From the NCBI GenBank assembly GCA_017550655.1, contig JAFZOK010000024.1:248001-312000 (forward strand): 64,000 nt of DNA, given 5' to 3'. The notes beneath the pieces were generated by a model. The model ran no database searches. It was given only the letters and a program-made list of their open reading frames with translations, and had not been told where the DNA came from. Made by a program: the position numbers and the translations under genes. Positions 1-8,627 of this stretch are shown piece by piece; the first letter of the stretch is position 1; each line of letters opens with the position of its first letter. Source of the DNA: Bacteroidales bacterium (GTDB taxonomy: Bacteria; Bacteroidota; Bacteroidia; Bacteroidales; UBA932).

Positions 1-1289
1 GAAGGCTGGTTGTCTGAAGCCGTGGAGAAGATCTGGCTCTTGCGGGTAGGGATTGTGGTGTTGGCGTCGATGAGCTTGGTGAATACTCCGCCGTAGGTCT
101 CGATACCGAGTGATAGAGGAGTAACATCCAGCAGAAGCACATCCTTTACATCTCCTGCGAGAACGCCGCCCTGGATAGAAGCTCCGATAGCCACAACCTC
201 GTCAGGGTTTACGCTCTTGTTAGGCTCCTTTCCGAAGAAATCCTTAACCATCTGCTGAACCCTAGGGATACGGGTTGAACCGCCGACGAGCAAAACCTCG
301 TTGATGTCGCTTGCGCTCAGGTGAGCGTCTGCAAGAGCCTTGCGGCAAGGCTCTATGCACTTCTGGAACAGGTTGTCTGCCAAAGCCTCGAACTTAGCCC
401 TGGTAAGGGTCTTTACAAAGTGCTGAGGCACACCGTCTATAGGCATGATGTAAGGCAGGTTGATCTCTGTCGTGGTCTGGCTGGAAAGCTCGATCTTTGC
501 CTTCTCTGCAGCTTCCTTCAGTCTCTGGAGGGCCATAGGGTCCTTGCTGAGGTCTGCGCCTGCGTGCTCGTTCTTGAACTCCTCAACCATCCAGTCTATG
601 ATAACGTGGTCGAAGTCATCGCCTCCAAGGTGGGTGTCACCGTTGGTGGACTTAACCTCGAATACTCCGTCGCCGAGCTCAAGGATTGAGATATCGAAGG
701 TACCGCCACCCAGGTCGAACACTGCAACCTTGGCGTCCTTTTCCTTCTTGTCCAGACCGTATGCCAGTGCGGCTGCGGTAGGCTCGTTGATTATTCTCTT
801 TACGTGCAGTCCGGCAATCTCTCCGGCTTCCTTGGTGGCCTGCCTCTGAGAGTCTGAGAAGTATGCAGGCACTGTGATGACAGCCTCTGTAATTGTCTGT
901 CCCAGATGGTCTTCTGCGGTCTTCTTCATCTTCTGAAGAATCATCGCGGAGATCTCCTGTGGAGAATACAGTTTGCCGTCAATGTCAATTCTTGGGGTGT
1001 TGTTGTCGCCGCGCACTACCTTGTAAGGCACTCTGGCGATTTCTGTCTGCACCCTGTCATAAGTCTCGCCCATAAACCTCTTTATGGAGTATATGGTCTT
1101 GGTAGGGTTGGTGATGGCCTGCCTCTTTGCAGGATCGCCGATCTTTCTTTCTCCGTTTCCGGTGAATGCAACTACTGAAGGGGTTGTTCTCTTTCCTTCG
1201 CTGTTGATGATTACGGTAGGCTCAGAGCCTTCCATTACTGAGACACAACTGTTGGTTGTTCCCAAGTCGATTCCGATAATTTTTCCCAT
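1..1289 (-). CDS. dnaK: Molecular chaperone DnaK (Hsp70), 3' part cut by window edge
   Basis: DnaK is the cytosolic Hsp70 that binds unfolded peptides under ATP control, working with GrpE and DnaJ (both at 10.4-12.2 kb here). The gene reads leftward from an ATG at 1289 and runs off the left edge, so only about 429 N-terminal residues are seen: the whole ATPase domain and the start of the substrate domain. Visible Hsp70 signatures are IDLGTTNS at residues 7-14, a [12 protein letters not shown] phosphate loop near the middle and [11 protein letters not shown] further on, followed by the linker [16 protein letters not shown]. No frameshift is visible. It stands alone rather than next to grpE, but shares an upstream element with grpE (see 1357-1406). 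The family call is very secure. Confidence 0.98.
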   Translation of the reverse strand, partial: MGKIIGIDLGTTNSCVSVMEGSEPTVIINSEGKRTTPSVVAFTGNGERKIGDPAKRQAITNPTKTIYSIKRFMGETYDRVQTEIARVPYKVVRGDNNTPRIDIDGKLYSPQEISAMILQKMKKTAEDHLGQTITEAVITVPAYFSDSQRQATKEAGEIAGLHVKRIINEPTAAALAYGLDKKEKDAKVAVFDLGGGTFDISILELGDGVFEVKSTNGDTHLGGDDFDHVIIDWMVEEFKNEHAGADLSKDPMALQRLKEAAEKAKIELSSQTTTEINLPYIMPIDGVPQHFVKTLTRAKFEALADNLFQKCIEPCRKALADAHLSASDINEVLLVGGSTRIPRVQQMVKDFFGKEPNKSVNPDEVVAIGASIQGGVLAGDVKDVLLLDVTPLSLGIETYGGVFTKLIDANTTIPTRKSQIFSTASDNQP

Positions 1290-1356
1290 GATTTTATCTC
1301 CTATTTTTAATATTCAACTTATTCCTGAGCCCAAAAGACTCCGCGAGGGGTATATC

Positions 1357-1406
1357 TCCATTATTGTGCCATCGCCGAGAAACGCCAAAAATCTGCCAAA
1401 ATGACA
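1357..1406 (-). promoter_or_regulatory. Putative heat-shock control element of dnaK
   Basis: Read on the minus strand, this holds TGTCATTTTGGCA (1406-1394), 22 bases, then TGGCACAATAATGGA (1371-1357). The second box resembles a sigma-54 -24/-12 promoter (TGGCAC-N5-TTGC) but its -12 half is poor. The same two-part layout with 23 bases between occurs upstream of grpE (10256-10307). The start codon of dnaK lies 68 bases beyond the second box. That the two boxes are functional is inference from this repeated arrangement. Confidence 0.45.
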
Positions 1407-1430
1407 AAAAAAGGATGGCCGAAGCCATCC
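1406..1430 (-). terminator. Rho-independent terminator of the 1459-2244 lipoprotein gene
   Basis: On the minus strand a perfect 7-bp stem (GGATGGC/GCCATCC) with a four-base loop at 1413-1430 is followed by seven T. It sits 29 bases past the stop codon of the leftward lipoprotein gene and separates it from dnaK, which reads the same way. Confidence 0.88.
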
Positions 1431-1458
1431 CTTTACCCATTAATTCAGTCAATCTGCC

Positions 1459-2244
1459 TTATTGGAGTCCGCCCCAGGTGCCTTTGATGTTCTTGCACTG
1501 GGTGTAGCAGGAAGGGCAGTTGTAAACCTTGTATAGTTCGCTTCCCTCTGCCTGGAATATCTCCACGCTTCTCTGGCGGGTATCCCAGCCGTCTGCGAGG
1601 ATGTAGATGAAGGTGTCTGTTCCGCCGGTTACATTGTGCACACCGTTAGGGGATGCCGCCATTTCTACTGTGTAAGGCATATCCGGGCTGTAGGCATTGT
1701 CCGCCTTTGCTCCCTTCAGCAGGGCTGCTGCCATATATCTCTGGATGTAAGGATCATTTACAGGAGCATGCTCGGATGGTACCAGCTTGGTCTTCAGGAT
1801 ACGTATGATTCCGCTTACCGTTGCATCGCTGTTGCACAGCAGGTTAAAACATTTTTCTCCCTCAACGGCATCCTTGGCGTACATCTCTATTGCCATAGGA
1901 ATCATAGCCGCAGTTCCCTGGATGCTCTTTCCGAGCAGCCCGTTGTAAACGGCCTCGAACTCGGCATAGTCTGCCGGGAAGTTTGTGAATGTCACAAATG
2001 CCGTAGGAACCTTGTAGGAATTGTTGAACTCTCCGGAAACCGTGTAGGAGTGGTCTCCGTAAGTCAGGGTGTTTCCGTCCACTACTGCAGATGGCGCCTG
2101 GGCTGCAACTTCATCTGCCTGAATCTCAGGATTCTCCAGATTAGCAGTGTTCTGGCCTCCGCCGTTACCGGTGTTGTTGCAGGCAACTATGAAAGATGCC
2201 ATGCTAAAAAGCATAAATGTTGAAATTTGAGTGATGCTTCTCAT
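1459..2244 (-). CDS. Hypothetical lipoprotein with C-terminal cysteine cluster
   Basis: I do not recognise a named family. The 261-residue product begins with a lipoprotein signal peptide: hydrophobic residues 8-21 and a lipobox ending in Cys22, followed by an Asn/Gly-rich linker, so it should be anchored in an outer or inner membrane leaflet. The mature part is soluble. The last 20 residues hold CPSCYTQC (Cys243, 246, 250), and two further cysteines lie in KCFNLLCN. This suggests disulfides or a bound metal; that is inference. The gene is monocistronic: a terminator follows it and a promoter-like CTTG-N20-TATTTTTT precedes it (2303-2272). Function unknown. Confidence 0.85.
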   Translation of the reverse strand: MRSITQISTFMLFSMASFIVACNNTGNGGGQNTANLENPEIQADEVAAQAPSAVVDGNTLTYGDHSYTVSGEFNNSYKVPTAFVTFTNFPADYAEFEAVYNGLLGKSIQGTAAMIPMAIEMYAKDAVEGEKCFNLLCNSDATVSGIIRILKTKLVPSEHAPVNDPYIQRYMAAALLKGAKADNAYSPDMPYTVEMAASPNGVHNVTGGTDTFIYILADGWDTRQRSVEIFQAEGSELYKVYNCPSCYTQCKNIKGTWGGLQ

Positions 2245-2271
2245 AATGCTTGTTTATTTATATAATTAATG

Positions 2272-2303
2272 AAAAAATATTAGAACCAAAACTTAGGCAC
2301 AAG
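2272..2303 (-). promoter_or_regulatory. Putative promoter of the 1459-2244 lipoprotein gene
   Basis: On the minus strand CTTG (2303-2300), 20 bases, then TATTTTTT (2279-2272), seven of eight bases of the Bacteroidota -7 consensus TAnnTTTG. The start codon is about 28 bases further on. It lies back to back with the forward promoter at 2316-2346. Confidence 0.5.
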
Positions 2304-2315
2304 TTAACACTTTAT

Positions 2316-2346
2316 TTTGACATATCATTCGATTTGAGTAACTTTA
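2316..2346 (+). promoter_or_regulatory. Bacteroidota-type promoter of the first secreted paralogue
   Basis: TTTG (2316-2319), 19 bases, TAACTTTA (2339-2346): a full -33 box, ideal spacing and a -7 box with one mismatch to TAnnTTTG. It lies 48 bases before the ATG at 2394. Confidence 0.75.
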
Positions 2347-2393
2347 CCTGACAAGACCGCTCAAAAATTGTCTATTTGCAAATAAACAATATT

Positions 2394-3641
2394 ATGAAAA
2401 CAAGATTTATCTTCAGTGCATTGCTTGCCTCGGCTCTCATGTTCGTGGTATGCACCCCAGCAGACGCTCAGCTCAAGGGCGTTCTCAACAAGGCCAAGAA
2501 GGCTGTGGAAAAGAAAGTTGAACAGAAGGTGGATGAAGTTCTGGACGGAGATTCTAACCAATCTACCACGACCACAACCAATTCTTCACAAAAGACAACT
2601 ACCACAACTAAGAACACCGCTACTCAGACTGCAAAGCAAACTGCCGGCAAGTCTTATGGGAATGGCCAGGAAATTCCTAAACTTATGTCTATGGAGCCTT
2701 CTTACAGCGACTATGATGAATCCGGAAAGTATCTGAACAGTGTGGCTTGGGGCCTGAGAAAGACTTCCCAGGCAGAAGCAAAAGCTCTGGCAGAAAAGCT
2801 TACGGCCCGTTTCAAGTGGGACAGAAAGACGCTCCAGGAAATGGAAGCAGGAGAGAACTACGAACTCGAAATGCAGTTGAAGAATGAATTGAGCAACTGG
2901 CAGTCTTTTTATGTCAAAATCGGTGAAATAATGAACCTTATTAATAACGGGGATTACAAAAAAGACAATACCGGGGCTTTCTATCTGGATAAAGCTCCAC
3001 TTATGCATGTCGGCATGCATGTAGCTGGTAACACTGCAAGTGAAGAAGGAGTTATGGGCATTGGTTCCCTGCTGTTTACAAGAAACAAAGGAAAGGCATA
3101 TTTCTGCAATTACATGCTGGATCCCGTTTTCGCCGAGGAAGACGGCATTAGAGTAGCCAAGCTGGATTTGAACATGGCAACCAATATCGCTATTTTGTTC
3201 GAAGGCTATCCTGTTGAGTGGTGCCGCGAAACGCAGCAGGGTGTTATGAAAGACCAGTTTGCCATTTACCACCAGAAAGCTGTGGCCTATGTTTCCGCTC
3301 TGAAAGAAGCTATTAAGGGCAATTCTCTGGATAATCTTGAATACAAACCCGTTCCTAAGGCCGGCGGCATGAACGCCTCAATGAATGCAAAGGCTCTTGC
3401 AGCTGAGAAGCAGAAGGGAAAGGATGTGGTTAAGGTTGTAATCACCAGCAATTCCTGGGAGATTCAGAAAAACGCCATGGGACAGCCAGTCCGCAGGGTT
3501 ATCTACGGTTATTCAATCGGAAACACCAAGCACGGCAAGATGGCCTCAAGAGTTTCCTGGGCAGAAGACTACCAGGGCGGCGGCAAATACGGATCCCTGC
3601 ATTGCTACGGTGTCGGAACCGAGTACTTCTATGTTAAATAG
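2394..3641 (+). CDS. Secreted protein of unknown function, tandem paralogue 1
   Basis: Unrecognised family. The start is set at the ATG of 2394 because it gives a clean signal peptide (25 residues, cleavage after ADA, before Gln26); an in-frame start 18 bases upstream would add a pointless extension. The 415-residue product then has a Lys-rich amphipathic stretch starting QLKGVLNKAKKAV, a Ser/Thr-rich linker of about 45 residues, and a globular part with WGLRKTSQAEAKALAEKL and a conserved C-terminal block (ITSNSWEIQKN, QPVRRVIYGYSI, RVSWAEDYQGGGKYG). The next gene encodes a paralogue with the same parts and order. It has its own promoter at 2316-2346. Exported, probably periplasmic or surface-exposed; function unknown. 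Confidence 0.88.
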   Translation: MKTRFIFSALLASALMFVVCTPADAQLKGVLNKAKKAVEKKVEQKVDEVLDGDSNQSTTTTTNSSQKTTTTTKNTATQTAKQTAGKSYGNGQEIPKLMSMEPSYSDYDESGKYLNSVAWGLRKTSQAEAKALAEKLTARFKWDRKTLQEMEAGENYELEMQLKNELSNWQSFYVKIGEIMNLINNGDYKKDNTGAFYLDKAPLMHVGMHVAGNTASEEGVMGIGSLLFTRNKGKAYFCNYMLDPVFAEEDGIRVAKLDLNMATNIAILFEGYPVEWCRETQQGVMKDQFAIYHQKAVAYVSALKEAIKGNSLDNLEYKPVPKAGGMNASMNAKALAAEKQKGKDVVKVVITSNSWEIQKNAMGQPVRRVIYGYSIGNTKHGKMASRVSWAEDYQGGGKYGSLHCYGVGTEYFYVK

Positions 3642-3660
3642 TAAAAAAAAACATATTATT

Positions 3661-4878
3661 ATGAAAACGAAATTCTTTTTCAGATCGCTTCTCATCGCGA
3701 TTCTAGCACTTGGCATCTGCGCTTCCGCAGACGCCCAGCTCAAGGGAGTTCTCAACAAGGCCAAGAAGGCCGTAAAGGAAGCAACTTCTGACAATCCCAG
3801 CAAGTCTTCCTATTCAGAGACAACCACGTCTTCCAACTCAAACAGTCAGGTTAAATCAAAGATTACCGATAACGGTCCTGAATGTCCGGAAGTCTTGAAA
3901 TTGGAACCATCTTATAAACCGGGTGATCCTACAGACACATATATGGAAGAGCTTACCTGGGGGCTTAGGACTATGTCTCATCCCGAAGCAAAGGCACTTG
4001 CCGCAAAATTAAATGCTCGTATCAAGTGGGACCTTGAACAGATTAAAAAACTGGAGAGCAAAGATAGAACAATAGAAGAGGGAGACTTTTATCACGCACT
4101 TAGGCAGGAAGTTAACAACTGGGATAAATTTGTAGGAAAAGCAGGAACTTATGTAGCGCAGATGACATCTATCAATTGGGAAAAAGACGCTCAAGGGAAG
4201 TTCTTTTACCGCGATAAATTTCCGTTGTTTCATACAGGCCATTGGATTTCTAGTGTCCCTGCCAGTCAGGAAGGAGACATAAAGGGGAATAACTCTATGG
4301 TTTCCAAAGTGGACGGCAAATTTGTCTTTTGTTATTCCAATGGTGAAAAGTTGATTCCTATTGTAGCAAAGCCAGGTGAGATTAGGGTTGCGAAATTGGA
4401 TGCCAACATGGCATTGAATGTTGGCTATCTGTTAGACGGCTTCCCTCTTGAAGTGTGGAGGGCTGACAATAAGGGGACTGCCATGGAAGATACTTGGGAC
4501 AAGTGTTATTGGAGTGCACTGATGTTTGTTCAGGCTATTGCGGAAGCAGTCCAGAATAATTCACCATCCAATATCAAGTATGAGGCAATGCCTAAGCCAG
4601 GAGCCATGAACGCTTCCATGAAGTCAAAGATTCTGGCACTGGAGAAGAGCGCGTTCCCTGATGTAGTGGATGTCGTAATCACCAGCAACAACTGGGAAAT
4701 CCAGAAGAATGCCGCAGGCCAGCCTGTACGCAGGGTTATCTACGGATATTCCATTGTAAAGACAGAGAACGGCAAGATGGCCAACAGGGTTTCCTGGGCT
4801 GAGGACCATCAGGGTGGCGGAAAATACGGAGCCGTACACGGCTACGGAAACGGAATGGAGACATTCTATGTGAAGTAG
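3661..4878 (+). CDS. Secreted protein of unknown function, tandem paralogue 2
   Basis: Paralogue of the preceding gene, 405 residues, starting 19 bases after its stop. The ATG at 3661 begins a 25-residue signal peptide, exactly the length of its neighbour's, followed by the same QLKGVLNKAKKAV stretch, a Ser-rich linker and the WGLRTMSHPEAKALAAKL motif. The last 60-70 residues are close to identical to paralogue 1 (ITSNNWEIQKNAAGQ, RVIYGYSI, SWAEDHQGGGKYG), while the middle has diverged strongly. It is probably co-transcribed with paralogue 1, and the next gene starts two bases after its stop. Function unknown; a local duplication with the centre under different selection is the simplest reading. 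Confidence 0.88.
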   Translation: MKTKFFFRSLLIAILALGICASADAQLKGVLNKAKKAVKEATSDNPSKSSYSETTTSSNSNSQVKSKITDNGPECPEVLKLEPSYKPGDPTDTYMEELTWGLRTMSHPEAKALAAKLNARIKWDLEQIKKLESKDRTIEEGDFYHALRQEVNNWDKFVGKAGTYVAQMTSINWEKDAQGKFFYRDKFPLFHTGHWISSVPASQEGDIKGNNSMVSKVDGKFVFCYSNGEKLIPIVAKPGEIRVAKLDANMALNVGYLLDGFPLEVWRADNKGTAMEDTWDKCYWSALMFVQAIAEAVQNNSPSNIKYEAMPKPGAMNASMKSKILALEKSAFPDVVDVVITSNNWEIQKNAAGQPVRRVIYGYSIVKTENGKMANRVSWAEDHQGGGKYGAVHGYGNGMETFYVK

Positions 4879-4879
4879 A

Positions 4880-5671
4880 GTGGAACAATCTGAAGTATAT
4901 AGGGTACTTTCTCCGGAAGAGTTTGAAGACATCTCTTCCAGGATTTTGTTTGAGGACAATCATTTCCTGATTTTCAACAAGAGAAGCGGAGAGATTGTCC
5001 AGGGAGACAAGACCGGAGACGAGCCGCTGAGCGAAACCCTAAAGGCTTTTATCGCACAGAGAGACAATAAGGCGGGCCAGGTGTTTATGGGAGTTGCCCA
5101 TCGCCTGGACCGCCCTGTCAGCGGCGCTGTGCTCTTTGCCAAGACCGGCAAGGGGCTGGAAAGGATCAACGAGATGCTCCGCGACGGAGATGTCCACAAG
5201 ACCTATTGGGCTCTGGTACAGACACCTCTGGACGGAGTGCCGGACGGGGTGGCCATTGAGGAAGGCTGGGTGGAGCTCCGCGATTATCTCTATCGTGATG
5301 AAAAAAGCAACAAGTCCTATCCTTTCAAGGGTAAGGGAACTCCTCCCGCAGGATACAAGGAAGCCCGCCTACTTTACAGGATAATCAAGGAACTGGACCG
5401 TTACACTCTTCTGGAAGTTATGCTTCTTACGGGCAGGCACCACCAGATTAGATGCCAGCTGTCATCCATCGGATGCCCGATCAAGGGAGATCTCAAATAT
5501 GGAGCCAACCGCTCTAACAGGGATGGTTCCATCTGCCTGCACGCCAGAAGGATAGAGTTTATCCACCCAATCGGCAGGAAGGATGCCAAGGGTCAGGCAA
5601 CCGGAAACGACAGGCTGATCAGCGTGGAGGCTCCGCTCTTTGGAGAAATCGGAAGGATTTTAGGTTTATGA
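4880..5671 (+). CDS. RluA-family RNA pseudouridine synthase
   Basis: Converts uridines in rRNA or tRNA to pseudouridine. The 263-residue product has the RluA catalytic motif HRLDRPVSG at 74-82, with Asp77 as the catalytic residue, preceded by the usual DNHFLIFNKRSGEIVQ strand and followed by KTYWALVQ and a LLTGRHHQIRCQLSSIG motif near the C-terminus. There is no S4 domain, as in the short RluA-like enzymes. The start is a GTG two bases after the previous stop; no ATG is available upstream in frame. The stop overlaps the next ATG (ATGA). The position modified cannot be told from sequence alone. Confidence 0.9.
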   Translation: MEQSEVYRVLSPEEFEDISSRILFEDNHFLIFNKRSGEIVQGDKTGDEPLSETLKAFIAQRDNKAGQVFMGVAHRLDRPVSGAVLFAKTGKGLERINEMLRDGDVHKTYWALVQTPLDGVPDGVAIEEGWVELRDYLYRDEKSNKSYPFKGKGTPPAGYKEARLLYRIIKELDRYTLLEVMLLTGRHHQIRCQLSSIGCPIKGDLKYGANRSNRDGSICLHARRIEFIHPIGRKDAKGQATGNDRLISVEAPLFGEIGRILGL

Positions 5672-6393
5672 AAAGGGCTGTGATAATGGGAGCATCCTCC
5701 GGAATGGGACGGGAGGTTGCAAGGATTCTGGCGGAAAAAGGCTGGAGGCTTGGCATTGCGGCAAGGCGCGAGGAAATGCTTCAATCACTCCAGGCTCAAT
5801 ATCCTCAAAGCATTGAATACCAGGTAATAGATATAGAGCAGGAAAATGCTCCTGAACTCCTGTTGTCTCTCATAGACAAGATAGGGGGAATGGACCTTTA
5901 CTTCCACGGGTCAGGAGTTGGCTGGCACAACGAGGAACTTGATCCTTCTGTAGAACTTAAGACCTGTGCCGTCAATACCACCGGCTTTACCCGTATGGTA
6001 ACAGCCGCCTGGAACTATTTCAAGGAAAAGGGGGGAGGACACATTGCCGTCATAAGTTCCATTGCCGGAACAAAAGGTCTGGGGCCGGCACCTTCATATT
6101 CCGCCACAAAGAGTTTCGACAACACATATATCCAGGCACTTTCACAGTTGTCAAGAAAATCGAAGCTTGGCATAAGATTCACAGATATCCGACCGGGATT
6201 TGTGGACACGCCGCTTCTGGACACCTCAAAGCATCACTATCCGATGCTGATGAAGCAAGATAAGGTTGCAAAGAGAATAGTCAGTGCCATAGAGCATAAG
6301 AAGAGGGTAGCGGTAATTGACTGGCGCTACAGAATCCTGGTGTTCTACTGGCGCCTTATTCCAAACCGTATCTGGGAAAAGATAAAACTATAA
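5668..6393 (+). CDS. Short-chain dehydrogenase/reductase (SDR)
   Basis: NAD(P)-dependent oxidoreductase of the classical SDR type, substrate unknown. The 241-residue product has the nucleotide-binding GASSGMG at 8-14, the catalytic serine at 130-131 (VISSIAG) and the YSATK active site with Tyr144 and Lys148. The cofactor loop ends AARREE, and the Arg pair there favours NADP(H). The start overlaps the pseudouridine synthase stop by four bases, so the two are translationally coupled, though no shared pathway is obvious. Its 3' end overlaps convergent nadD by six bases. Confidence 0.9.
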   Translation: MKRAVIMGASSGMGREVARILAEKGWRLGIAARREEMLQSLQAQYPQSIEYQVIDIEQENAPELLLSLIDKIGGMDLYFHGSGVGWHNEELDPSVELKTCAVNTTGFTRMVTAAWNYFKEKGGGHIAVISSIAGTKGLGPAPSYSATKSFDNTYIQALSQLSRKSKLGIRFTDIRPGFVDTPLLDTSKHHYPMLMKQDKVAKRIVSAIEHKKRVAVIDWRYRILVFYWRLIPNRIWEKIKL

Positions 6394-6945
6394 TTCTCCG
6401 TTGCGGATCTGGGTGGAGGAAATGTCGTTAAGAGGGGCGTCCTCAAGGTAGAGGGCCTTGTATTTCCGGCACATGGTCTTGACCCTGTAACCTTTTCTCG
6501 GATAGACAATTACCTTGAACTCTTTCAGGATATCCTCTCCAAGATACCACTTGGGCATGATCTTGAAGGAATCCGCCCCGACAACAATCACATATTCTGT
6601 ATCGGGATTCCTTTTCTGGAGTTCCTTCATGGTGTTGAAGGTGTAGAGAGGCTCGCTCATATGGAACTCAATGTCGTTGACCGTAACCTTGCTGCACTTC
6701 GGATTCGCCCCTGAGGCTTTAATCTTTTCCTTGAGGCCTTTGTTGAATTCTCCGATGGCCTTCCTGAGGGCCTTCAGCCTTTGCTGCGGGTCCTGCAGCA
6801 TCTGCTTGTCCTTGAACGGGTTGTGAGGGCTGAGGATCATCTCGAAGCGGTCTATGTCACAATTGAGTATGACATATTCCGCCACGCCCAGATGCCCGTA
6901 GTGGAGTGGGTTGAAGGAGCCGAAGTACAAGGCTACGCGTTTCAT
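6388..6945 (-). CDS. nadD: Nicotinate-nucleotide adenylyltransferase
   Basis: Transfers AMP from ATP to nicotinate mononucleotide, giving deamido-NAD in NAD synthesis. The nucleotidyltransferase fold is shown by FGSFNPLHYGH at residues 8-18 (the family's GxFxPxHxGH signature) and ISSTQIR at 175-181 near the C-terminus. At 185 residues it ends only four residues after that motif, whereas many family members carry a further helix, so it is a short form. It lies downstream of gmk in a two-gene leftward operon with eight bases between. An alternative family, pantetheine-phosphate adenylyltransferase, is unlikely because that enzyme is shorter and its second motif differs. Confidence 0.93.
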   Translation of the reverse strand: MKRVALYFGSFNPLHYGHLGVAEYVILNCDIDRFEMILSPHNPFKDKQMLQDPQQRLKALRKAIGEFNKGLKEKIKASGANPKCSKVTVNDIEFHMSEPLYTFNTMKELQKRNPDTEYVIVVGADSFKIMPKWYLGEDILKEFKVIVYPRKGYRVKTMCRKYKALYLEDAPLNDISSTQIRNGEL

Positions 6946-6953
6946 CGCTGAGG

Positions 6954-7544
6954 CTATTTCTTTGCCTTCTTTCTAGGTTTGAGGCGGGTAAACAGGGTTA
7001 CAAGCCTTTCTGCCTTGGCGAAGGATTCTTCCAGGACATCGTTTACAAGAACAGTATCGAACTTGGCGGCGTATGTCATTTCTTCAGCGGCCTTTGCAAT
7101 CCTGGTCTTTATGGCTTCATCTGAGTCTGTGCCCCTTGCTCTGAGCCTCTGTTCCATAACCTCCAGGGATGGCGGCATGATGAAAACGGTGAAGGCTTTT
7201 TCTCCGAAGATTTTCTTGATGTTCACTCCGCCCTTGACATCCACGTCAAACATTATGACGTTGCCCTTGGCCCATATTCTCTCAACCTCGCTCTTGAGGG
7301 TTCCGTAGAAAGAGCCCGGATAAACCTCCTCGTATTCCACAAACTCGTTGTTCTTTACCCTTTTCTTGAACTCCTTGACAGAGAGAAAGTAGTAGTCCTT
7401 GCCGTCAACCTCCTGGCCTCTTGGGGCACGGGATGTGGCGGAAACGGAGAATTCAAGTTTTCTGAAAGTCTTGAGAAGATGTGTCACTATTGTTGTCTTT
7501 CCGGCACCGCTCGGGGCGGAGAAAACCATAACCTTGTTATCCAT
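6954..7544 (-). CDS. gmk: Guanylate kinase
   Basis: Phosphorylates GMP to GDP with ATP. The start is taken at the ATG of 7544, giving 196 residues that begin with the family's short lead into the P-loop (SAPSGAGKTT at 9-18). Longer in-frame starts up to 7616 would read through the divergent promoter region and into the fba start. GMP-binding motifs SATSRAPRGQEVDGKDYYF and a lid with MPPSLEVMEQRLRARGTD follow in the usual order, and the tail is Lys/Arg-rich. It heads a gmk-nadD operon transcribed from the -7 box at 7572-7565. Confidence 0.95.
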   Translation of the reverse strand: MDNKVMVFSAPSGAGKTTIVTHLLKTFRKLEFSVSATSRAPRGQEVDGKDYYFLSVKEFKKRVKNNEFVEYEEVYPGSFYGTLKSEVERIWAKGNVIMFDVDVKGGVNIKKIFGEKAFTVFIMPPSLEVMEQRLRARGTDSDEAIKTRIAKAAEEMTYAAKFDTVLVNDVLEESFAKAERLVTLFTRLKPRKKAKK

Positions 7545-7564
7545 AATCCTTTTTCTTGTTATTA

Positions 7565-7594
7565 CAAAGATAGTGGTATTTTTTACTATTTTTG
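7565..7594. promoter_or_regulatory. Back-to-back promoters of gmk (-) and fba (+)
   Basis: The short gap between gmk and fba holds two perfect TAnnTTTG boxes pointing apart: TATCTTTG on the minus strand (7572-7565) for gmk, and TATTTTTG on the plus strand (7587-7594) for fba. The minus box has a possible TTGC-type -33 element about 21 bases upstream (7597-7594). I see no good -33 box for fba. The two transcripts would start within about 30 bases of each other. Confidence 0.6.
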
Positions 7595-7622
7595 CAACGG
7601 TTTTTAAAGCATTCAATAGATT

Positions 7623-8621
7623 ATGGTATCTTACAAAGAGTTAGGCCTTGTGAACACAAGAGAGATGTTTGCAAAGGCGGTAGCAGGCGGATATGCCATT
7701 CCTGCATTCAACTTCAACAATATGGAGCAGCTCCAGGCCATTATCAAGGCTGCGGCAACAAAGAGGTCTCCGGTTATTCTCCAGGTTTCCAAGGGTGCGC
7801 GTTCATACGCCAACCAGACACTCCTCAGATATATGGCACAGGGTGCCGTGGAATATGCAAAGGAACTCGGATGGGAGAATCCTCAGATTGTGCTCCATCT
7901 GGATCACGGAGATACTTTCGAGACTTGCAAGAGCTGCGTGGATATGGGCTTTTCTTCAGTGATGATAGACGGAAGTTCTCTTCCTTATGACGAGAACGTT
8001 GCCCTGACAAAGAAGGTTGTGGAATATGCACACCAGTTCGACGTGACCGTAGAGGCAGAGCTTGGCGTGCTGGCAGGAGTTGAGGACGAGGTTGCGGCAG
8101 AGGAATCTCACTACACTCGCCCTGAGGAAGTTATAGACTTCACCAGCAAGACCGGATGCGACTCCCTGGCAATTTCCATCGGAACATCCCACGGAGCATA
8201 CAAGTTCAAGCCTGAGCAGTGCACAAGAGACCCTAAGACCGGAATCCTGATTCCGCCTCCACTGGCATTTGACGTTCTGGCAGAAATCGAGAAGAAGCTT
8301 CCTGGCTTCCCGATCGTGCTCCACGGCTCGTCTTCAGTTCCGCAGGAATATGTGAAGATTATCAACGAGAACGGCGGCAAGCTGCCTGATGCAGTGGGCA
8401 TTCCTGAGGAGCAGCTCCGCAAGGCCGCAAAGAGCGCAGTTTGCAAGATCAACATCGATTCAGACTCCCGTCTGGCAATGACCGCTATGGTCCGCAAGGT
8501 ATTCAACGAGAAACCTGGCGAGTTCGACCCTAGGAAGTACCTCGGCCCTGCAAGAGACGAGATGCAGAAGCTCTATGAGCACAAGATTGTCAACGTCCTC
8601 GGTTCAGACGGCAAGGCATAG
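7623..8621 (+). CDS. fba: Class II fructose-bisphosphate aldolase
   Basis: Zinc-dependent aldolase cleaving fructose-1,6-bisphosphate in glycolysis and running the reverse step in gluconeogenesis. The 332-residue product has AFNFNNMEQ at about 29-36, the metal and catalytic segment LHLDHGDT at 91-98 (Asp94, His95), VEAELG further on, a zinc-binding SHGAYK segment, and the phosphate-binding LHGSSSVP. This is the class IIB pattern. It is followed after six bases by a HAD phosphatase in the same direction. Confidence 0.95.
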   Translation: MVSYKELGLVNTREMFAKAVAGGYAIPAFNFNNMEQLQAIIKAAATKRSPVILQVSKGARSYANQTLLRYMAQGAVEYAKELGWENPQIVLHLDHGDTFETCKSCVDMGFSSVMIDGSSLPYDENVALTKKVVEYAHQFDVTVEAELGVLAGVEDEVAAEESHYTRPEEVIDFTSKTGCDSLAISIGTSHGAYKFKPEQCTRDPKTGILIPPPLAFDVLAEIEKKLPGFPIVLHGSSSVPQEYVKIINENGGKLPDAVGIPEEQLRKAAKSAVCKINIDSDSRLAMTAMVRKVFNEKPGEFDPRKYLGPARDEMQKLYEHKIVNVLGSDGKA

Positions 8622-8627
8622 CCGTTT

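Noticed and set aside
1290-1356. CIRCE/HrcA operator for dnaK
   Set aside because: No TTAGCACTC-N9-GAGTGCTAA inverted repeat is present near dnaK or grpE.
2520-2650. Repetitive Thr/Ser stretch as a phase-variable repeat
   Set aside because: The codons vary (ACC, ACG, ACA, ACT) without a fixed DNA repeat unit, so it is a low-complexity protein linker.
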